Source: Bilophila sp964538355 (lineage in GTDB: Bacteria; Desulfobacterota; Desulfovibrionia; Desulfovibrionales; Desulfovibrionaceae). Taken from it: a stretch of DNA of 64,000 nt. The position numbers and the translations under genes are program-made. The notes beneath the pieces were generated by a model, which did not search any database, was not told where the DNA came from, and worked only from the letters and a program-made list of their open reading frames with translations. Shown piece after piece: positions 17,623 through 25,827 of this stretch (positions within the stretch are counted from its first letter, which is position 1; each line of letters opens with the position of its first letter). The DNA is taken from assembly GCA_964538355.1 (NCBI GenBank), contig CAZIFC010000008.1, forward strand, positions 6,768 through 70,767. Direction: 5' to 3'.

Positions 17623-18744
17623 ATGGATTTTCTGCTCAATATGCTCTCGCACTGGGAAAGCGTCCTTGCGGTGCTGCTTGTCCTTGGCGGCCTTATTTTC
17701 TTCCACGAACTCGGTCACTTCAGCGTGGCCCGCATGCTGGGTATCGGGGTTCGGACCTTCTCGCTCGGATTTGGCCCCAAGCTTGTGAAGTGGCGGCGGG
17801 GCAAGACGGACTATTGTCTTTCCCTTATTCCGCTGGGCGGGTATGTGGCCCTTGCGGGCGAGGAGGATGAGGCGGAAGAGCCTGATCCAAAAGGAAAAGA
17901 GATCGAAGGCGTGCTGTTCGCGCCGGAAGAGCTGTATTCCGGGCGTCCGGCCTGGCATCGGCTGCTGGTTGTGCTGGCCGGGCCGGTTGCCAACTTTGTG
18001 CTGGCACTGCTGATTTATTGCGGCCTTTCGTGGGCGCAGGGGCAAACCTACCTGCTGCCCGAAGTGGGCGATGTCTCTGCCGGGACGCCTGCCGCTGCCG
18101 CGGGCATCCAGAAAGGCGACCGCATCCTTTCCATCGATGGCAAGGCCATCGAGGACTGGAATGCCGTCGCCGAGGGCGTTGGAGCCGGAAACGGCAAGCC
18201 TGTGACCATCGTGATTTCGCGTGGCGGCGTGGACACCACGCTTACGCTGACTCCCGAGGCCAAGACCCGCCAGAACCTGTTTGGCGAAGAGAAGCCCGCG
18301 TGGCTTATCGGCATCCGGGCTTCCGGCGCGACCGGGCACATTCCGCTTGGCCCGGTGGCTTCGATTGGGGCGGGATTCCAGCAGACATGGGACATGATCG
18401 CCTTCACTCTCGAAAGTTTCGTCAAGCTGGTGCAGCGCGTGGTGCCTCTGGACAACGTGGGCGGTCCCATCCTCATCGCACAAATGGTAGGGCAGCAGGC
18501 CGAACAGGGGCTTTCCGCCGTACTCCTGCTTTCCGCGCTGATCAGCGTGAACCTTGGGATTCTCAACCTGTTGCCCATCCCCATCCTTGACGGCGGGCAT
18601 ATCGTGTTTTTCACCCTTGAGATGATCATGGGGCGGCCTGTCGGCATGAAGGCCCGGGAATGGGCCGCCAAGGTGGGCATGGCGTTCCTCCTTTGCCTGA
18701 TGCTGCTCGCCACATGGAATGATCTTGTGAGGCTCTTCTCGTGA
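17623..18744 (+). CDS. rseP: Site-2 protease RseP/MmpA-type zinc metalloprotease
   Basis: Intramembrane metalloprotease that cleaves anti-sigma factors or signal-peptide remnants. The 373-residue protein shows the zinc motif HELGH in the first membrane segment, a PDZ domain at about residues 145-225 (one PDZ, shorter than the two-PDZ E. coli protein), and a C-terminal NLLPIPILDGGH motif providing the third metal ligand. It begins directly after the dxr stop, and its TGA overlaps the GTG of tsaB. Confidence 0.95.
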   Translation: MDFLLNMLSHWESVLAVLLVLGGLIFFHELGHFSVARMLGIGVRTFSLGFGPKLVKWRRGKTDYCLSLIPLGGYVALAGEEDEAEEPDPKGKEIEGVLFAPEELYSGRPAWHRLLVVLAGPVANFVLALLIYCGLSWAQGQTYLLPEVGDVSAGTPAAAAGIQKGDRILSIDGKAIEDWNAVAEGVGAGNGKPVTIVISRGGVDTTLTLTPEAKTRQNLFGEEKPAWLIGIRASGATGHIPLGPVASIGAGFQQTWDMIAFTLESFVKLVQRVVPLDNVGGPILIAQMVGQQAEQGLSAVLLLSALISVNLGILNLLPIPILDGGHIVFFTLEMIMGRPVGMKAREWAAKVGMAFLLCLMLLATWNDLVRLFS

Positions 18745-19535
18745 ATACGCTGATCATGAACGCGGCCGAAGGCCGCATCCAGCTTCTTGTCGTGCGGGAA
18801 AGGGACGTTCTGTGCGCCCAGGAGTGGAGTGCCCCCTCGCAGGGGACGGAGCTGCTGACACCGGTGCTGGCGGATACGTTCCGGCGGCTCGGAATGCGGC
18901 CTTCCGAGGTGTCCCGGATTGCCTGCGTTGCCGGCCCGGGAAGCTTTACCGGGCTGCGGCTGGTACTGGCAACGGCTGCGGCCTTCCGCCGGGCGACCGG
19001 TGCTGCGGTTGCGCCGCTCAATGTGTTGCAGGCACTGGCGGCCTCGGTTCCCTTTGGGGCCTTGTTCCCGAGCAAGGCCATGCGGGTGCGGGTTGTCACC
19101 CACGCCAGAAGAGGGCTTGTGCACGGGCAGGATTTCGTGTTCGGTCCCGGCTCGGCGGTTCCCGTCCCGGTGGAAGAGCCAGCGATGTGGGAGCTTGCGG
19201 CAGCCTGCGGCGGGGAACGCCCCGACGTCATGCTCGGCAGCGGGGTCGTTCGGAATCTCCAGACCTTGCGTGAGCTGTTTGGAACGCCCGCTCCGATTTT
19301 CCTGACCGCTCCGTTGCAGCCCTCGCCTCAGGCCCTGCTGGATCTGACGCTGGCCCTGCCCGAGTCGGCATGGGTGCATGCGGATCTCGATCCGCTGTAT
19401 CTGCGCCCCTGCGATGCGGTGGACAACCTCGCCTCCATTGCCGCCAAGCGCGGTCAGGCTCCCGAGGAAGCCTTTGCCCGGCTTGAGGAACTGTTGAGGC
19501 CCTCCGCCGAAGCTGTCGTGAAAGCCTCGCGCTAG
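18741..19535 (+). CDS. tsaB: tRNA t6A biosynthesis protein TsaB
   Basis: Scaffold partner of TsaD for the threonylcarbamoyl-adenosine modification at position 37 of ANN-decoding tRNAs. The 264-residue protein has the ASKHA-fold signature, with a reduced N-terminal strand and the hallmark CVAGPGSFTGLRLVLATA. Start is GTG at 18741, overlapping the rseP TGA. The C-terminal half is divergent, as usual for TsaB. Last gene of the block, followed by a terminator. Confidence 0.87.
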   Translation: MNTLIMNAAEGRIQLLVVRERDVLCAQEWSAPSQGTELLTPVLADTFRRLGMRPSEVSRIACVAGPGSFTGLRLVLATAAAFRRATGAAVAPLNVLQALAASVPFGALFPSKAMRVRVVTHARRGLVHGQDFVFGPGSAVPVPVEEPAMWELAAACGGERPDVMLGSGVVRNLQTLRELFGTPAPIFLTAPLQPSPQALLDLTLALPESAWVHADLDPLYLRPCDAVDNLASIAAKRGQAPEEAFARLEELLRPSAEAVVKASR

Positions 19536-19555
19536 AATCTGTCGGAATGCCCATG

Positions 19556-19608
19556 CGCCCCCGCTGTCGCCCGCTGCTTGTTGCCGGGTTGCCTGCGGGG
19601 GCGTTTTT
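19556..19608 (+). terminator. Terminator after tsaB
   Basis: CGCCCCCGC pairs perfectly with GCGGGGGCG across a 30-nt loop that can itself fold, followed by TTTTT. It ends the long essential operon. Confidence 0.75.
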
Positions 19609-19645
19609 GTCTGTGCCAATGTTCCAAAATCCCGGGGAGGGAAAG

Positions 19646-20596
19646 ATGGTCCGTAATGTACTGGTCAGCTGTCTTGCTGTGCTGTTTTTGAGTTCTCCCG
19701 CTGGAGCCGGATCGTTGTGGGAGCCTCAGCCGGGCTTTCTGCCTTCGGATGCCCGCCGCGCCGTTCCCAACAACCCCGCGCCGCCGGAACGCACGGTTCC
19801 CGAGCATCGCCTCTCCGCGCTGCCGGTAGCGGATGAGGGGACCATCCGCAGCGTTGCCACGCGGGAAAAGGTCGTGGCCCTGACCTTCGACCTCTGTGAG
19901 ATGGCGGTGGTCAGCACTGGATATGATGCTGAGATTTTTGATTTCTTGAGAGAGAAACACATCCCGGCAACACTGTTCATGGGCGGAAAGTGGATGCGTT
20001 CCCACAGCGAAAGGGCCATGCAGCTGATTGCCGATCCGTTGTTTGAAATCGGAAACCACGCATGGTCGCACGGCAATTTCGGAATCATGGGGGAGCAGGC
20101 CATGCTGGAGCAGGTTCGCTGGACACAGGCACAGTATGAGCTTTTGCGGGAGGAGGTGCTCAGACGGGCGGCGGAAGAGGGGAGGGCTGTCCGCATTCCC
20201 GAAAGCATCCATCTGTTCAGGCTTCCCTATGGAAGGTGTTCCGACAGGGCCTTGTCCCTGCTGGCTCGGGAAGGCTTGCAGGTCATCCAGTGGAACGTGG
20301 TGGCAGAAACGACAGGAAACAACGCGGCGCGGGGGATAGCGGAAAGTGTGTTGGGTCAGGTGCGCCCCGGCTCCATCCTCCTGTTTCATGCCAACCGCGT
20401 GCCTCAGGGTTCCGCCGCCTTGCTCAAGGAAACGGTCGCCGGCCTGCTCCAGAAGGGCTATCGGTTTGCAACCGTCGATGAGCTGTTGCAGCTCGGGAAG
20501 CCGCAGCGTGTGCGGAACGGCTATTTCAACAAGCCTGGGGATAACCTCATGCTGGACAAGCAGTTCGGCATCGACGGAACGGGCAGAAAACAATAG
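19646..20596 (+). CDS. Exported polysaccharide deacetylase (NodB-like, TFDxC subtype)
   Basis: Predicted periplasmic carbohydrate esterase family 4 protein of 316 residues with a signal peptide (residues 1-22, ending AGA). The catalytic motif reads ALTFDLCE (Asp82) instead of TFDDG, so the second metal-binding Asp is Leu83, with Cys84 next to it. The GNHAWSH motif (His138, His142) and RLPYGR are intact. The ATG at 19646 follows a strong GGGGAGGG; an in-frame start farther up would run through the tsaB terminator. Substrate unknown, possibly a peptidoglycan or surface glycan. Confidence 0.82.
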   Translation: MVRNVLVSCLAVLFLSSPAGAGSLWEPQPGFLPSDARRAVPNNPAPPERTVPEHRLSALPVADEGTIRSVATREKVVALTFDLCEMAVVSTGYDAEIFDFLREKHIPATLFMGGKWMRSHSERAMQLIADPLFEIGNHAWSHGNFGIMGEQAMLEQVRWTQAQYELLREEVLRRAAEEGRAVRIPESIHLFRLPYGRCSDRALSLLAREGLQVIQWNVVAETTGNNAARGIAESVLGQVRPGSILLFHANRVPQGSAALLKETVAGLLQKGYRFATVDELLQLGKPQRVRNGYFNKPGDNLMLDKQFGIDGTGRKQ

Positions 20597-20984
20597 CGGC
20601 GGGCCTGTGATGTGAAAAACCTCCCAGTCAGGGGAGAACGTCACGCGGGGTATGATAAAGTGTGTTATAATTTTTATATCAATGCATTGTTTTTATTGTT
20701 GAAAATGAAATACCGCGCTGCGGTTTCCTTGATGCCGCGGAGGTGCTTGCAGGAAAATACCGTTTAACCGGCTGTTCCTGTTGCGTATTGTCGTACAAGA
20801 GAAAAAAAGGTGGATCTCTTGTCACGCCCTGTTGAGAGTGATACGGTTTTTCCAATCGTAAAGGTTCCTGCACGGCGGCGGACTGTTCAATCTGGATGTC
20901 ACGCTATGGTATTGCAGGAACATTTGCCGGTATCGGCCAATGGTTCCCTTGAAAAGACACTGTGTTTCTGCAATTGGGAATGCC
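20597..20984 (+). other. Intergenic region with extended -10 promoter and structured leader
   Basis: An AT-rich patch contains an extended -10 element (TGT-TATAAT, 20663-20671) with no clear -35. About 300 nt of presumed leader follow, with a perfect 8-bp hairpin (ACAAGAGA at 20795-20802 with TCTCTTGT at 20815-20822). It also has a long-range pair (GTTCCTGCA at 20864-20872 with TGCAGGAAC at 20913-20921). No known riboswitch class is recognised. Confidence 0.5.
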
Positions 20985-21374
20985 ATGAACGCTCAAGAAA
21001 GACAACGCCGCGAAATCGTAATGAGAAGGATGCTTGTTCCTTTCATGGCATTGATCTTTGTATGTGCCTTTCTGGCAGATACCAATATGCTCCGTGCGGA
21101 CAGGCAACAGTCCGTTGTATACGATTCCGGCTATGCCATTGTCGACATGCAGAAGCAGAGCCTTGTTCTGGCGGAATCGCCCGAACACCTGAAGGGCCTT
21201 GATGCCAATCTTTTTTTAAGGCTTGTCCTCCCTATCCTGCTTTTGGGGCTTCATGCGGGGTTCAATCTCCCTACGCGGCTGGTGCTGCCTGTTCGGCGGC
21301 CCGCGCCCGCGCTGCGGCAGTTTGACGCATGGGGCCTCCTGCCTTTCCCCCTCGCTCCTCCCCGCCTCGCCTGA
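20985..21374 (+). CDS. Small two-TM membrane protein of unknown function
   Basis: Not recognised. The 129-residue product has a basic N-terminus, a hydrophobic segment at residues 17-31, a soluble stretch, a second hydrophobic segment at 76-92, then a Pro/Arg-rich tail. The ATG at 20985 has GGGAA upstream; an ATG at 20940 is an alternative. It precedes the YeiH-like transporter by 228 bp on the same strand and may be its partner. It could also be a chance reading frame, since the tail is compositionally odd. Confidence 0.45.
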   Translation: MNAQERQRREIVMRRMLVPFMALIFVCAFLADTNMLRADRQQSVVYDSGYAIVDMQKQSLVLAESPEHLKGLDANLFLRLVLPILLLGLHAGFNLPTRLVLPVRRPAPALRQFDAWGLLPFPLAPPRLA

Positions 21375-21602
21375 GTCCCTGCCGGGTGTTTGCCTGCGAA
21401 AACACCTCGCTCTCCCTCGCTTCCTGCTCTCCTTTGATACGGCTTCAGAAAAGCATGTTCCTTTTCTGGAAACGGATACTCATGGATCTCGTCAAGCTCC
21501 GGTTACGGTTTCCGGGCTTGGACCGGATATATCCTGTGGCGGGCGCGTTCGTCATGGTGGCGGAGTCAGTCGTCCTGGACTGTCATACAAGAGGATACGG
21601 CT

Positions 21603-23045
21603 ATGGCAAAGAGCAATCTGACTGAAGACAAGATAGCCCTGTTTTCCGGCTGTTTCATCTTCCTGCTGGCTGCCTTGAATCTGGCGCATATCGATGTGCT
21701 GGGCTGGGTTGTGAGCACAAGCATGTGGACCAGCCCGGAGAAGGCGTTTACGGCGACAACCGGCGCATACAAGGAGGCTTTGCCCGGCATCGTGTCGCTG
21801 CTGTTTACCTATGTGGGGCTGACCGCCTTGCTGTCGTTCGGCATCAAGCTGCTGGGCGGGGATGTCATCCGGTTCGTCAAGTCGTTCACCATTGTCTTTT
21901 TTATCAGTGAAATCTGCTACCTGCTGGGCGCGAACGCGCATATCGCGGCAACGCCGGATGCACAGGCCAAGCTCGGCATCAGCTGGTCCATCGGCCTGAC
22001 TACGGAGGCGGGCTTTATCGTCGCGCTGCTGGCGGGCATTTTTATCAGCAACGTGTTTCCGAGCATTGCCGAAAAGCTGCATGACGCCTGCCGCCCCGAG
22101 CTGTTCGTCAAGATCGCCATCGTGGTGCTTGGTGCGGAGCTTGGCGTGAAGGCCGCCGCCGCTTCGGGCATGGCCGGAACGATTATTTTCCGGGGACTGT
22201 GCGCCATTGTCGAAGCCTATCTGCTGTACTGGGCCTTTGTGTATTACGTTGCCCGCAAGTATTTCAAGTTCAGCCGTGAATGGGCCGTTCCGCTTGCGTC
22301 CGGCATTTCCATCTGCGGGGTGTCCGCCGCCATCGCCACCGGCAGCTCCATCCGTGCCCGGCCTGTGGTCCCCATCATGGTTTCCTCGCTGGTCGTCGTG
22401 TTTACCTGCATCGAAATGCTGATCCTGCCCTTCATCGCTTCGCACTTCCTGTACAACGAGCCGATGGTGGCTGGCGGCTGGATGGGCCTTGCCGTGAAGT
22501 CGGACGGCGGAGCCATTGCCTCCGGCGCGATCGCCGACTCCCTGATCCGTGCCCGTGCCTTTGAGCTGCTGGGCGTGCATTGGGAGGCCGGGTGGATTAC
22601 CATGGTCACCACGACCGTGAAGATCTTCATTGACGTCTTCATCGGCGTATGGTCGCTGGTTCTGGCGTGGGTGTGGACCGCCAAGTTTGACAAGACGAAC
22701 GGCGAACGCACCATGCACTTCGGCGACGTGCTCGCCCGGTTCCCGCGCTTTGTGCTCGGCTACCTGATGACCTTCGTGATCATGCTGCTCATCTGCGTGA
22801 ATGTGGATTGGCAGCCGCTCGGCAAGAGCGTCATCAGCACGCTTGGGCCGCTGCGTACCATCTTCTTTACGCTGACCTTCTTCACCATCGGCATGGTTTC
22901 CAACTTCCACAAGCTGATGGAGGAAGGCATCGGAAGGCTGGCCATCGTGTATGTCGTGTGTCTTTTCGGCTTCATCATCTGGCTCGGGCTGTTCATCTCG
23001 TGGCTGTTCTTCCACGGTATGACCCCCCCGATCATCGCCGGCTAA
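21603..23045 (+). CDS. Putative sulfate exporter family (YeiH-like) transporter
   Basis: A 480-residue polytopic membrane protein with about 11-13 hydrophobic segments. The SICGVSAAIATGSSIRARP block matches the conserved CGASAIAA region of the YeiH/PSE family, and MHFGDVLARFPRFVLGYL matches its C-terminal part. It is about 130 residues longer than E. coli YeiH owing to an extended N-terminus and an inserted region. The family is called a putative sulfate exporter, but transport substrates are largely unproven. GAGG precedes the ATG, and a 56-residue membrane peptide follows 34 bp later. Confidence 0.75.
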   Translation: MAKSNLTEDKIALFSGCFIFLLAALNLAHIDVLGWVVSTSMWTSPEKAFTATTGAYKEALPGIVSLLFTYVGLTALLSFGIKLLGGDVIRFVKSFTIVFFISEICYLLGANAHIAATPDAQAKLGISWSIGLTTEAGFIVALLAGIFISNVFPSIAEKLHDACRPELFVKIAIVVLGAELGVKAAAASGMAGTIIFRGLCAIVEAYLLYWAFVYYVARKYFKFSREWAVPLASGISICGVSAAIATGSSIRARPVVPIMVSSLVVVFTCIEMLILPFIASHFLYNEPMVAGGWMGLAVKSDGGAIASGAIADSLIRARAFELLGVHWEAGWITMVTTTVKIFIDVFIGVWSLVLAWVWTAKFDKTNGERTMHFGDVLARFPRFVLGYLMTFVIMLLICVNVDWQPLGKSVISTLGPLRTIFFTLTFFTIGMVSNFHKLMEEGIGRLAIVYVVCLFGFIIWLGLFISWLFFHGMTPPIIAG

Positions 23046-23079
23046 CCCCTTTCCCTTTTGACACTACAGGAGGCTGATC

Positions 23080-23250
23080 ATGGCAGACGCCAAGAACGTG
23101 AAGTTTCATGAAGAAGTGCAGAAGATGGAGTATGAGCCTCTCGACGCTACCGAGCTGAAGCTCATCCACTGGAGCTGGGCACTCGGCCTCTTCCTGCTCG
23201 TGGCATTGTATTTCCTCAGCGACTATATCGCTCCCGGCGCGCACGGGTAG
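23080..23250 (+). CDS. 56-residue single-TM peptide next to the transporter
   Basis: A short gene with an excellent ribosome site (AGGAGG, 7 nt before the ATG). The product has an acidic, charged N-terminal half (residues 1-28) and one hydrophobic helix (about 32-48) starting HWSWALGLFLLV and ending near SDYIAPG. It lies 34 bp after the YeiH-like transporter in the same direction, so it is probably co-translated as a small accessory subunit. No family recognised. Confidence 0.7.
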   Translation: MADAKNVKFHEEVQKMEYEPLDATELKLIHWSWALGLFLLVALYFLSDYIAPGAHG

Positions 23251-23278
23251 AGCGCATCTGCAACAGGGGGAGGGAGAA

Positions 23279-23336
23279 GAATCGGGGCGTTGCCCCGAAC
23301 CCCACCGGGGGAAATGATTTCCCCCGGTCCCCCTCG
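23279..23336 (+). repeat. GC-rich dispersed repeat, copy A
   Basis: About 58 bp holding two hairpins: GGGGC-GTT-GCCCC, and a long palindrome CCGGGGGAAAT with ATTTCCCCCGG. A near-identical copy lies inverted at 23926-23983. It follows the 56-residue gene and may terminate or stabilise its transcript. Confidence 0.85.
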
Positions 23337-23450
23337 GAATGGGGCAGCCGGGTTGCTCTTGCCGTTTGTAAGGGGTGAAGATTCACCTTGGCATGCAGGT
23401 GCGCTGTCCCTGGAACGGTTCGGTTTTACTTCACAAAGGGATGGAAGGTC

Positions 23451-23675
23451 ATGAAGCAGTACAAGGTGCACTATATCGAGGCTCCCAACGGCATGGTTCG
23501 CATCAGCCAGGAACAGATCGTGGAGGCCCCCTCTTTCAACGAAGCCTTGGGGCGGTTCACGAGCTGGCCCGTGGTTGAAACCTATGACCATGCCTCGGCC
23601 TGCGCGCTGAATCCCGGAACCAGCGTTTATGACATGGAGGCATGGGAGGCCTTTCCGCTTGAAGCCCGCATGTGA
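23451..23675 (+). CDS. Conserved-looking 74-residue protein of unknown function
   Basis: Not recognised. The soluble 74-residue product starts MKQYKVHYIEAPNGMVRISQ and ends EAFPLEARM, with no signal, membrane segment or cysteine cluster beyond Cys51. AAGG lies 3-6 nt before the ATG, and a perfect 14-bp terminator follows 41 bp after the stop, which supports a real transcription unit. It sits between two inverted copies of a GC-rich repeat. Confidence 0.6.
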   Translation: MKQYKVHYIEAPNGMVRISQEQIVEAPSFNEALGRFTSWPVVETYDHASACALNPGTSVYDMEAWEAFPLEARM

Positions 23676-23716
23676 GGGCGGGCGAGTTTCTCGCCTTCGA
23701 TCGGTGGCAGGAAATG

Positions 23717-23764
23717 GGAAAAGGGTTCGGTTGCGTTGTGCGGCCGAACCCTTTTCCGTTTTTT
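23717..23764 (+). terminator. Terminator after the 74-residue gene
   Basis: A perfect 14-bp stem (GGAAAAGGGTTCGG with CCGAACCCTTTTCC), 13-nt loop, then G and six Ts. Confidence 0.9.
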
Positions 23765-23925
23765 GAAGGGCGGGGAGGGAGGAATGTCATCGCGGCAGAG
23801 GCGCGGGGATCGCGTACCGCACCTCCCCTCCGGTCAAAGCTGGAAGAGCGGGGTCGATGTCTGGGGGCGGTACGGTCTGAAACGTACCGACATCCAAACG
23901 GTTGCAGCCTTTTTATCCCCCTTAC
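23765..23925. other. Non-coding stretch with a two-part hairpin
   Basis: No gene seen. It contains an inverted repeat with an outer arm GATGT/ACATC (23856-23860, 23890-23894) and an inner arm CGGTACG/CGTACCG (23868-23874, 23883-23889), which could be an operator or RNA hairpin. Confidence 0.45.
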
Positions 23926-23983
23926 GAGGGGGCCGGGGGAAATCGTTTTCCCCGGTGGGGTTCGGGGCAACGCCCCGATTTCC
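23926..23983 (-). repeat. GC-rich dispersed repeat, copy B (inverted relative to copy A)
   Basis: Reverse complement of copy A with only a few differences. It keeps the GGGGC-GTT-GCCCC hairpin; the second palindrome is slightly degraded. It lies just downstream of gdhA on its strand, again at the end of a gene. Confidence 0.85.
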
Positions 23984-24012
23984 CCGCTGAAAACATCTGC
24001 TCGTCAGTCGGA

Positions 24013-25371
24013 CTAGTAGAGGCCCTGCTCGATCATGGAGTCGGCCACCTTGCGGAAACCGGCGATGTTGCCGCCGAGCACATAGTTGCCGGACACGCCG
24101 AATTCTTCGGCGGTATCGTGGGCGGACTTGAAGATGTTGGCCATGATATCCTTCAGCTTGGCATCCACTTCTTCAAAGGTCCACGCCTGCATGCTGGCGT
24201 TCTGGGCCATTTCGAGCTGGCTGGTGGAAACGCCGCCCGCGTTGGCGCACTTGCCGGGTCCGTAGGCGATGCCGGCGGCGAGGAAGGCTTCAATGGCCTC
24301 GGGGGTGGAGGGCATGTTGGCACCTTCGGAGACGAGGCAGCAGCCGTTTTTGAGCAGGTTGGCGGCGTCGGTTCCGGTCAGTTCGTTCTGGGTCGCGCTC
24401 GGGAAGGCCAGCTGGCAGGGCACGTTCCACACAGGATGCTGATCCTTGCCGTAGTCCTTTACGGAGATGTACTTGGCATCCTTGCAAAGCTCGGCGTAGC
24501 GGGTAAGGGAGGCGCGTTCCACTTCCTTGACCTGCTTGAGCACGTCAAGGTTGATGCCGGCGGGATGGTAGATGCAGCCCTTGGAGTCGCTGGCCGTCAC
24601 GGGCTTTGCGCCGAGCTGGTAGAGCTTTTCGATGGTGTAGATGGCGACGTTGCCGGAGCCGGAAACGGCGCAGGTGGCTCCTTCCATATCCTTGTTGCGG
24701 GCCTTGAGCATGTTGGAGGCAAAGTAGACGCTGCCGTAGCCGGTAGCTTCCTTGCGGGCGAGCGAGCCGCCCCAGTTGAGGCCCTTGCCGGTCAGCACGC
24801 CTTCAAAGCTGGAGGTCAGCCGCTTGTACTGGCCGAACATGTAGCCGATTTCACGCGCGCCCACGCCGATGTCGCCGGCGGGCACGTCAATGGTGTTGCC
24901 GATGTAGCGGGAGGCTTCCGTCATGAAAGCCTGGCAGAAGCGCATCACTTCGGCGTTGGACTTTCCTTTGGGATCGAAGTCGCTGCCGCCCTTGGCTCCG
25001 CCGATGGCGAGTCCGCTCAGGCTGTTCTTGAAAATCTGTTCAAAGCCGAGGAACTTCAGGATGCTCAGGTTCACGCTGGGATGGAAGCGGAAACCGCCCT
25101 TGTAGGGTCCGAGCGCGGAGTTGAACTGCACGCGGTAGCCGCGGTTCACCTGCACGCGGCCCTTGTCGTCGGTCCACGCCACGCGGAACATGATCTGACG
25201 CTCAGGTTCGACGATACGTTCCAGAATGCCGTTCTGCTGGTACTTGGAGTCCTTCAGGAAGAGAGGTTCCAGCGAGTTGAGGACTTCTTCCAGAGCCTGA
25301 ATGAACTCGGGCTGGTGGGGGTTGCTCTTCTTCACGTTGCGGATAACTTTCTGTACGTAGCTCGAAGCCAT
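24013..25371 (-). CDS. gdhA: NADP-type glutamate dehydrogenase
   Basis: Reductive amination of 2-oxoglutarate to glutamate. The 452-residue length fits the hexameric small GDH class. Motifs include GPYKGGFRFHPSVNLS (substrate lysine), GGAKGGSDFDPKGKS, GDIGVGAREIGYM and a GSGNVA Rossmann motif in the C-terminal coenzyme domain. The ATG at 25371 has AAGGAG about 7 nt upstream; a longer in-frame version lacks family similarity. Monocistronic, with a GC-rich repeat at its 3' end. Confidence 0.96.
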   Translation of the reverse strand: MASSYVQKVIRNVKKSNPHQPEFIQALEEVLNSLEPLFLKDSKYQQNGILERIVEPERQIMFRVAWTDDKGRVQVNRGYRVQFNSALGPYKGGFRFHPSVNLSILKFLGFEQIFKNSLSGLAIGGAKGGSDFDPKGKSNAEVMRFCQAFMTEASRYIGNTIDVPAGDIGVGAREIGYMFGQYKRLTSSFEGVLTGKGLNWGGSLARKEATGYGSVYFASNMLKARNKDMEGATCAVSGSGNVAIYTIEKLYQLGAKPVTASDSKGCIYHPAGINLDVLKQVKEVERASLTRYAELCKDAKYISVKDYGKDQHPVWNVPCQLAFPSATQNELTGTDAANLLKNGCCLVSEGANMPSTPEAIEAFLAAGIAYGPGKCANAGGVSTSQLEMAQNASMQAWTFEEVDAKLKDIMANIFKSAHDTAEEFGVSGNYVLGGNIAGFRKVADSMIEQGLY

Positions 25372-25827
25372 GATGCGTGCTCCTTGGCGGGCCTCCTCCC
25401 TTTCTCCGAGGAAGAGAACTCCTGTTTTTGACAATTTGCGAAAACACACGATCTCGTTGTGTCCCTTCAAAGGGTGTTCCTGAAGGAAGATGGGGCACGT
25501 TTACGCCTTTTTAACACTTCTGGCAAGGTGTTTTGCTGTTTACATGCAACTATGCAGATTCAAATGGTAATACTGTTTATTACAAAAATGTAAAACAGGG
25601 GGTAAATCCTCTTTCGTGCGCGCGGTGTCCTTCTGAGGGGAGGGGGGGCTGCCGTGCGGCCGTTTTGCCGGGCACGCCTTCCGGGGCTGTTTTTGACAAA
25701 AGGGGAGCCTCGCTTTAAAGTCATGGCATTTATTTGCCCTGTTGACGGGCCTGCTTCCCGCTCTCCGACGTTTTCCGCTTCGGGGGAAGCTTTTCGGAAT
25801 CTTTTATTCTCAAAGAGGAGAATGGGT
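25372..25827. other. Divergent control region between gdhA and upp
   Basis: No gene. It holds the upp promoter and an AT-rich patch with an inverted repeat GTAATA-N5-TATTAC (25567-25583) that could be a regulator site. A gdhA promoter was not identified with confidence. Confidence 0.5.
25693..25721 (+). promoter_or_regulatory. Sigma70 promoter of upp
   Basis: Perfect TTGACA, 17-bp spacer, TAAAGT, about 105 bp upstream of the upp start. It resembles the rpsB promoter (TTGACA-17-TAAAGA). Confidence 0.75.

Noticed and set aside
19547..19645. N-terminal extension of the NodB-like protein starting near 19547
   Set aside because: It would run through the tsaB terminator. The ATG at 19646 has a strong ribosome site and begins a proper signal peptide.
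23279..23983. Inverted repeats as ends of a transposon or MITE carrying the 74-residue gene
   Set aside because: No transposase and no target-site duplication seen. Each copy lies separately at the 3' end of a gene, more like REP-type elements.
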